Positions 57,853-64,000 of a stretch of 64,000 nucleotides of DNA are shown here, in pieces. How positions within the stretch are numbered: the stretch's first letter is position 1; the number at the start of each line of letters is the position of its first letter. This stretch comes from Aphidius gifuensis (Eukaryota; Arthropoda; Insecta; Hymenoptera; Braconidae). The notes under the pieces were generated by a model, which saw only the letters and a program-made list of their open reading frames with translations, made no database searches and was not told the DNA's origin. A program made the translations under genes and the position numbers. Where the stretch lies: positions 4,898,001 through 4,962,000 of the forward strand of contig NC_057791.1 of the NCBI RefSeq assembly GCF_014905175.1, written 5' to 3'.

Positions 57853-60800
57853 GTTGTAATTTATTTTTTATTACTTGGAATGATTTTTTGATGATATTAA
57901 AGATTGTTGTGTACTTTTTAGTGTATTGTTACTAACTGGACCAACTATTGAGTATTGATTTATGTAAATTAACAGACTGGAGTGATCAGAATTGATGGAC
58001 ACACCTCATAAAATTTTAATTACAATTTTACTGCGCATCGCTCAGTGTCATGCGCAAAAAGTAAACGAAAATAATCCCAATAATCTGCTGCATAATCTAA
58101 ATTTTAAATTAATAAATATAAATTAAATTAAAATCATCAAATAAATCAATCTAATATAATAAATCAAATTTAAATTTTTTAATTAGAAAAAATATACAAT
58201 AACAAAAAAATAGTAATCTGAATTATCAACAGATATATTTATTTTTAAGTGATCAAATAATTTTCCGTAAGATGGCTTGTAATCATGAGTAATAAAAAAT
58301 TTTCTTTGCTCCAATATCCGGTGGATTGAAAAAGACTTTTTTCGGAGAATTATTTACTATATACAATATCTTGTGTATGTATGTTTAACGGTACTTACAA
58401 CTGGGATAACTCGAGTAGGCTGACAAGTAGATGCGGTGGTACAGACATCATGTATTTAATATTTTTTTTATTTCCCAGTCACTGGACTTCGTATTTCATT
58501 ATATGTTCGAACCGGTAACTCTCACTTACTGTAAGAAAACTCACAGGTAAACTAGCTAAGCGACCAACATTCGTTTTGTTCCACTGACCTGAATTTCAGA
58601 TTCATCATTTCGAAGATATCGCATTCCAGCTACTGGAATGTTAGTACCAATTTAAAATTCAATATTATTATTTTATTTATTATTATATATTTTATTAAAT
58701 ATTATTATTACTATGTATATATTATTATTTTGTTTTTTTTATCATCAATATATAACTTGTTATTATGACTTAAAATCTATTATCATCTTGCGTTATATTT
58801 CAAAACAATGTCGTTAATTTTATGATATATTATGTGATACAATTGTTTTTAAAATGCAACAGACAAGAGATCACATATATATATACATGTACATAAGCGT
58901 ATTTAAAAAGTGAAAGTTGTCGGAAAATAAAATTTAAAAAAAAGTAAGCGTATAGCTGAGATATTTTACGTCAAATTGTTGCATTAAATTCACTGACTAT
59001 TCAATATAAATACACTTGTTTACAATCATGTGTATATTTGACAATATATATATTTTTTTTATTCGCAATTAATTTACTTTTATTAAATTTGATAATACAT
59101 TGTTTATTTTTTTTAATTCATTGATACTCGGTATCCATTTATAGACAAGAAAAAAAATATTTTTGAGTAGCATCTTTTTTTATTTTCACTCCAATCGTAG
59201 AAGCATGGCAATTTCTAAAAAAAAAAAAATTCTTGAATAAAATTTATATACACGGTGGAAAAAAAATTAACATGTGGAATGTTTTCGTGGGTTTTTTTTT
59301 CTCTTTGTAGAAAAATTCTAGAATGCGATGAATTTTATTTTTTTGAATATACGTATAGGTATATTAAATTGAATGATTTTTTTTTTTTTTTTTAAATTGA
59401 ATGATAAATAAACAATGACAATTGAATATTTTATATTAGCTACTGTAATTTTTAAATTTTTTTTTTTAATTTAAAACAAATATTTGATGGGTTTAATTGT
59501 AATTCAGACAATGTTATGAACTATACACAAAACAACTCATCTTATCAACAATAAAAAATGCATTTTAATTGTTTTGCATCAAATAATTTATTAATCACTT
59601 AAATCAATCTAGAACAAATAAAATTCAGAGGGTAAAAAACATTAAATATAACAAATAAATAAATTTTTTCAAGTATTCTCATTTAATTCTTTTACATAAT
59701 AAAATTTGTTTGTAATAAAAATTGTCAACAATTGTAAATTGTCAGGTAGTGAATAAAATACTTCCATATGGTGATTTTACTGCAGTAGTTTACAAAAATA
59801 ATATTTATATAGTGATGAGTTGAATATAACGAGCAAGGTGAATCGCTAGTATTTTTATATTTATTTATTGCCATGATGATTAGCAATCTATGCAAGGAAT
59901 AAATAATAATTTATTATTAATGAAAAAAAAAAAAAAAAATAAACAAAACCTTGAATAAATAACTGTTAAAAGTAATTGTTATTTCCATAAAAATAAAAAA
60001 AATACAATAATAATCAAGAAAAATATTTTCAAACAAATTAAACATAAATTTTTTTTTTCTATCAAAACAATCATTATGTTTTTTTTATTTTATAAGAGAA
60101 TGATGGCGCACCTTCGTCGCACGGATTTTCATCTCGCATGAATTTTCTCTAAATTCTTTGGATAGAAAAAAAAAAAATTTATTTTTACAATAAATTTCCC
60201 AAGTAATCTGTTGATTATTATTTATTTTTTTTTTTTTGTAATTTCACCAGATTTTTATCCGTAAAATATATTTGTAATTTTTTTTAACCAGGGGTAGATG
60301 AAACATAATTTTTTGTCATAATAATTTAATAAAACTTTCACATAAGTTTTTTGAAATGACTATCTATATTGTTCCTAATTATTCAGCCAATGAAACGATC
60401 ACATATAAAATCTTACAATCTTTATTTTTTTTTTCGGTGTTAAAAAATAATAAAAATTATTTGAAAAAATCAATCATTGATATACGCAAATTTAAGTTAA
60501 CAATTTACTAAAATGTAAATGTTAATTAACTTTTTGACATTGTCTTTATATTTTTTTTTTTTACTGTATGAAATTTGGTATATATTTTATAAAATATATA
60601 TAAAGTATTAAAAACAAGCTGGAGCTGGAATTAAAGTCTTGGTAAAAAATTTAAAAGAGGGGAACAACGCAATATCGGAGGTTTACCTTTCTCCGGTACT
60701 GAGCAAAAATACTTGGTCAACATCAACGATCCAGTCTTCACTAAATCACGCGATAAGAAGGTTCACTTTGATAGTGAAAAAAATAAATAAAAAAAGTTAT

Positions 60801-61059
60801 TAAATATATATATAATTTAATTAATAAAAAAATATAACTTTCTTTCCTTTAAATTAATCTTAGAATAATTTTTTGAAAAAATGTGTCACCTGAAGGGTAT
60901 TATTTTAATATGGTGTAAATAATAATATATTATTAAAAAAAATCAAACACATATTTATTATTTTAATATATTATTGTTATTATTTATTACAAGTGAAATA
61001 AGTGAGATAATTATTTAAACAAAAAAAAAAAAGAAAGAAAAAAAGTAAGATAATTACAG
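57853..61059. other. Upstream region of CD98hc and long A/T-rich spacer
   Basis: The CD98hc 5' UTR exon is likely at about 58399-58560 on the minus strand, with a more balanced composition. From 58650 on, poly-A/T tracts dominate. A small island at 60095-60135 (GATGGCGCACCTTCGTCGCA) and another at 60660-60780 (CGGAGGTTTACCTTTCTCCG) have better composition, and two overlapping frames cross the latter without an ATG. Neither is called a gene. Confidence 0.45.
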
Positions 61060-61185
61060 AGAGAAACAGGTGCAGAATGGGTCACAAGATGCTGCTACCA
61101 GGTCGTAGACTTGAAAGTCTTGTATATTCTCTCAACGTCATTGGATTTTTACTGATAGCATTGCCTCTGGTAGCTATTTCACAAG
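61060..61185 (+). CDS. First coding exon of an unidentified secreted or membrane protein (3' partial)
   Basis: The acceptor AATTACAG ends at 61059 and an ATG at 61077 opens 36 codons, MGHKMLLPGRRLESLVYSLN and on to VIGFLLIALPLVAISQ. Basic residues followed by a hydrophobic core look like a signal peptide or a signal anchor. The probable donor is CACAAG/GTTGGT at 61186 in phase 1, a weak donor but the only sensible one before the frame stops. Base composition and codon use are richer in G/C than nearby sequence, which supports coding. Leader exons like this are followed by very long introns in many insect cell-surface genes, and no partner exon appears before the window ends. The family is not recognised. 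Confidence 0.6.
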
Positions 61186-64000
61186 GTTGGTTTTTTAAAT
61201 TTTTGTATTAATTATATTTTCATTATAAGAGAAATTTTATTTTTTTCCAAATTCCAACAGCTTTTTTTTTTTTTTTGGAATGGAGAGAGTAAAAATGAAG
61301 GGAGAATGTGTTTTATAAATTTGGCGGGTATATTTTCAGTAATATTTCATTAAATTGATATTAACAAATAAAATGAAAATATTTAATGAAAAATTTATTG
61401 AAATAATTTAAGAAACAGGTGATTTTTAAATTGAATAAAAATTGAAAATATGAGGTCGTTAACTGCATAACAATTTAAAAAATATTTACCTTGAAGTTTT
61501 AAATAAAAAATTACAATTTATAATTCCACCTTATTGCAAATTTAATATTCATCAAATTACATGAACTTTGACATTTCGATTACAAGATGATCATTTAGAG
61601 AAGGAAAAAAAAAAACACGTAAATAATAAATTATAATTATTTTTTTTTAAATACAAGTTGTTTATAGAGCCTCATCTCAATCGATGTTGAGTATACTTTC
61701 TCCGCTTTTACTTCCAGTCGATCAGCCATCAGTTTCTTTTCTAAATAACTATAATTTGTGACAAACATATTTTTAATTTTTTTAGCATTTAAGATTATTA
61801 TCATATTTTTGATGCGTAAAATTAAAAAAAAAAAAAAAAATTGATTAAATAAAAACAATAAATAATCAATTTAATTAATCAAGAGTTTTGTTTTTCCTCC
61901 AAGTAATTATTTTGTTTTTAAAAAAAAATCCATTCAAGCTTAATTTTTTTAGCTCGAGTATTTTAGCTCTAAAATACTTGAAAATTTTTATTGGGTCAAT
62001 TTCAGAGTGTTACGAAGAATAGCAAAAAAAAAAAAATTGACATAAAATACAAAGTAGATTCGTAAAAATGATAGAAAAAAAAAATTGGAATAAGTTTTTT
62101 TTTTACCGGGTCATACGTGTATATATATATAAAAAAAAATGACCTATGATATCCTCTTTTGGATGTAGCTGGAATACGACATCATCTCTACTGACCTCTC
62201 TACTATTGTCACACGTTGAAACATCACCGTTAATCGACCGGCTCTACATTAGATGACTGAATAGCAAGAATAGCTAAAATAAGAAATGTGGAATGCCCGA
62301 CCTTTCTTGTTTCTCGATAGTGGAAATTCGTTCCTCGTAAATAAAATCCGTTATAATAACGTTGTAGTCGACATTATTTCTCCATTGAATGAAAAAAAAT
62401 TAAATAAATAAATAAACTTCTGGTAAATGCCATATTACTTATGGTTAAAACAGCTATATTAAGATATCAGGGTCGATTTTATGGTAACCATAACCATACA
62501 CGAATAATGAAATATAAATTATGGTCATTTTAATGATACTGTTTATATTTATCACAGATTAACTTTAACATTGATAGACTGAATTTTATATATTTAATTT
62601 GATTTGAAAATTACTGTCGCATAATATTATATTCCCTAAAAATGAAAAAGAAAAAAAAATTAAATAAAATGTCTGGAACTTTCACGTGAGTTATATACGG
62701 TTTATAAACTTTTAAAAAAAAATCTTTTCAAGATATTTTTGTAGTAAATAATACTGTCGTCAAGTTATAAAATATATAATTATTTTATTTTTAATATACA
62801 TATATTCCCGCATAAATTTTGCGGAAATTAATTATTTGTAAATAAAAAAAAAAAAGTCGTAAAATAATTTGTCAATGTAAATATTGCTATAATTATTTTG
62901 TCGTTTATTAGAAAATTAATTTAATAGATATGTTAAAACATGTTATAAACATGTTTTTAAATTTCGGGTTATTTTATTGTGAATCATAATATTTTTTTTT
63001 TTTTTATTTACATCACAAAACAAGTTTGTGAATTTGGAATGCTATGAAAATGAAATTTTTTATTCTTTAAATTTACTAAAATCAAGTTAAAAAAAAATAA
63101 TAATAAATATTTTTTTATGAATCAAATTTCATTTTTTATACGACTTTAAATCCCCTTGAAAATAAAAATTTTAAACATTATAAAGTATACTGATATTAAA
63201 TTGAAAAATAAAGTAAAAATTGAAAAAAAAAATAATAAATATTAATTATAAATAATAGACAAGTATTTAATTTTTTTAAAAGGAAAAATATATATATTTA
63301 AATATTATTATATAGTATTATTCAATGATATAACTAAGTGTTTAACAACGGAGGGCATGCGTTAAATTAATGTGAGAATTTTTTTTTTCTATACATGCAA
63401 GTGATTTAATTATAATGTAGAACACTATTTATTCTATATAACATTGTATAGCGGTTTTAGTAGAGTTGACTAACAAAGCGGTAAACTGTGTTTGATCAAG
63501 TGATATAGATGTTTGAGTCTCTTCATATCATGCTTTCTGCACCTGCAAATTTTCAATGATCATATAGAGGTATAATTTTTCCGTTAACATATAGACGACA
63601 GGTCACCTTTTTTTCATAACTTGTTATCAAGGACAAGTGTCAATAATTACACTGTAAAGAAAAAAAAAATTTAATATACACCTTGGTTTTTTAATAGATA
63701 GATTTAAAAGTAATTTAAAGAAAAAAATTAATAAATAGTATTGTTAAATTAATTAAGTAATTAATTATGAAAATTAAATACTAGAAATTTCCTAATTTTT
63801 CAAAAGAAAAAAATAAATATAAAAACTTGAAAATTAATAAATATTTTTAACTATTTTTAATAATTAATTTATTAATATTAAAAAAAATTCATTGTATTAT
63901 TAATATGTAATGATTAAATTAGTTGTTGAATATTTTTGTAATTTAAATTCCACTTTAATTCAAATTTTTAATTCTTTTTGTATTTTTCTTTCTTAACTTT
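61186..64000. other. Probable long first intron; no gene seen
   Basis: Very A/T-rich. Two stretches stand out: 62150-62370 (TGGAATACGACATCATCTCT, then ATCGACCGGCTCTACATTAG) and 63340-63610 (AACGGAGGGCATGCG, then CTCTTCATATCATGCTTTCT). They are candidates for conserved regulatory sequence, but no motif is identified. Confidence 0.4.

Noticed and set aside
58496..58565. tRNA-like sequence on the minus strand (GGTTCGAA with a TAGCTAGTTTACC-like D-arm)
   Set aside because: The T-stem (ACCGG against ATATA) does not pair and there is no complete cloverleaf. It lies in the probable CD98hc 5' UTR.
60612..60790. Short plus-strand coding exon (two overlapping open frames, one containing NIGGLPFSGTEQKYLV)
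   Set aside because: No ATG, no convincing acceptor or donor, and two frames are equally open. It is recorded only as a composition island.

Overview
This 64-kb window is nuclear DNA of an insect, most likely a hymenopteran and plausibly a parasitoid wasp. It is very A+T-rich with many poly-A/T tracts. Short GT-AG introns are everywhere. Eight genes give insect-type proteins, including a short neuropeptide F precursor with the hymenopteran-style peptide SPSLRLRF followed by GRR. No bacterial operons, CRISPR array, rRNA or convincing tRNA gene was seen.

Layout: 3-4887 (+) is the 3' part of an Acf1/BAZ1A chromatin-remodelling gene. 5802-6141 (-) is a two-exon gene for an 80-residue single-pass membrane protein. 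About 7010-32365 is a 25-kb block with no conventional gene, bounded by long inverted repeats. It holds outward-facing arrays of short repeated exon-like segments, a decayed protein-repeat region, several tandem arrays, MITE-like elements and GC-rich promoter/leader modules. 32893-34422 (+) is a CRAL-TRIO-only GDAP2-like gene. 35919-46410 (-) is an RNF31/HOIP-type linear ubiquitin ligase (LUBEL). 49622-49975 (+) is sNPF. 50344-53299 (-) is an F-box/WD40 gene of the FBXW9 type. 54014-55121 (+) is JKAMP. 55313-57852 (-) is the amino-acid transporter heavy chain CD98hc. 61060-61185 (+) is the first coding exon of an unidentified secreted or membrane protein that runs out of the window.

Exon-intron structures were built by hand from splice consensus and reading phase. 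For LUBEL, FBXW9, JKAMP, CD98hc, sNPF, GDAP2 and the small membrane gene, the exons join into one continuous frame of whole-codon length. The genes are unrelated housekeeping or signalling genes and do not form a pathway. Their arrangement is ordinary (convergent GDAP2/LUBEL, divergent LUBEL/sNPF, convergent sNPF/FBXW9, divergent FBXW9/JKAMP, convergent JKAMP/CD98hc).

The two most interesting results are these. (1) LUBEL has a tandem duplication of the exon encoding its linear-ubiquitin-chain determining domain. The two copies are both 169 nt, in the same phase and 60 nt apart, so the reading frame favours choosing one or the other. (2) The 25-kb inverted block looks like a mirror-image locus of multi-exon transcription units with recurrent 73-nt exons and duplicated GC-rich promoter/leader modules. 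Its function is unknown.
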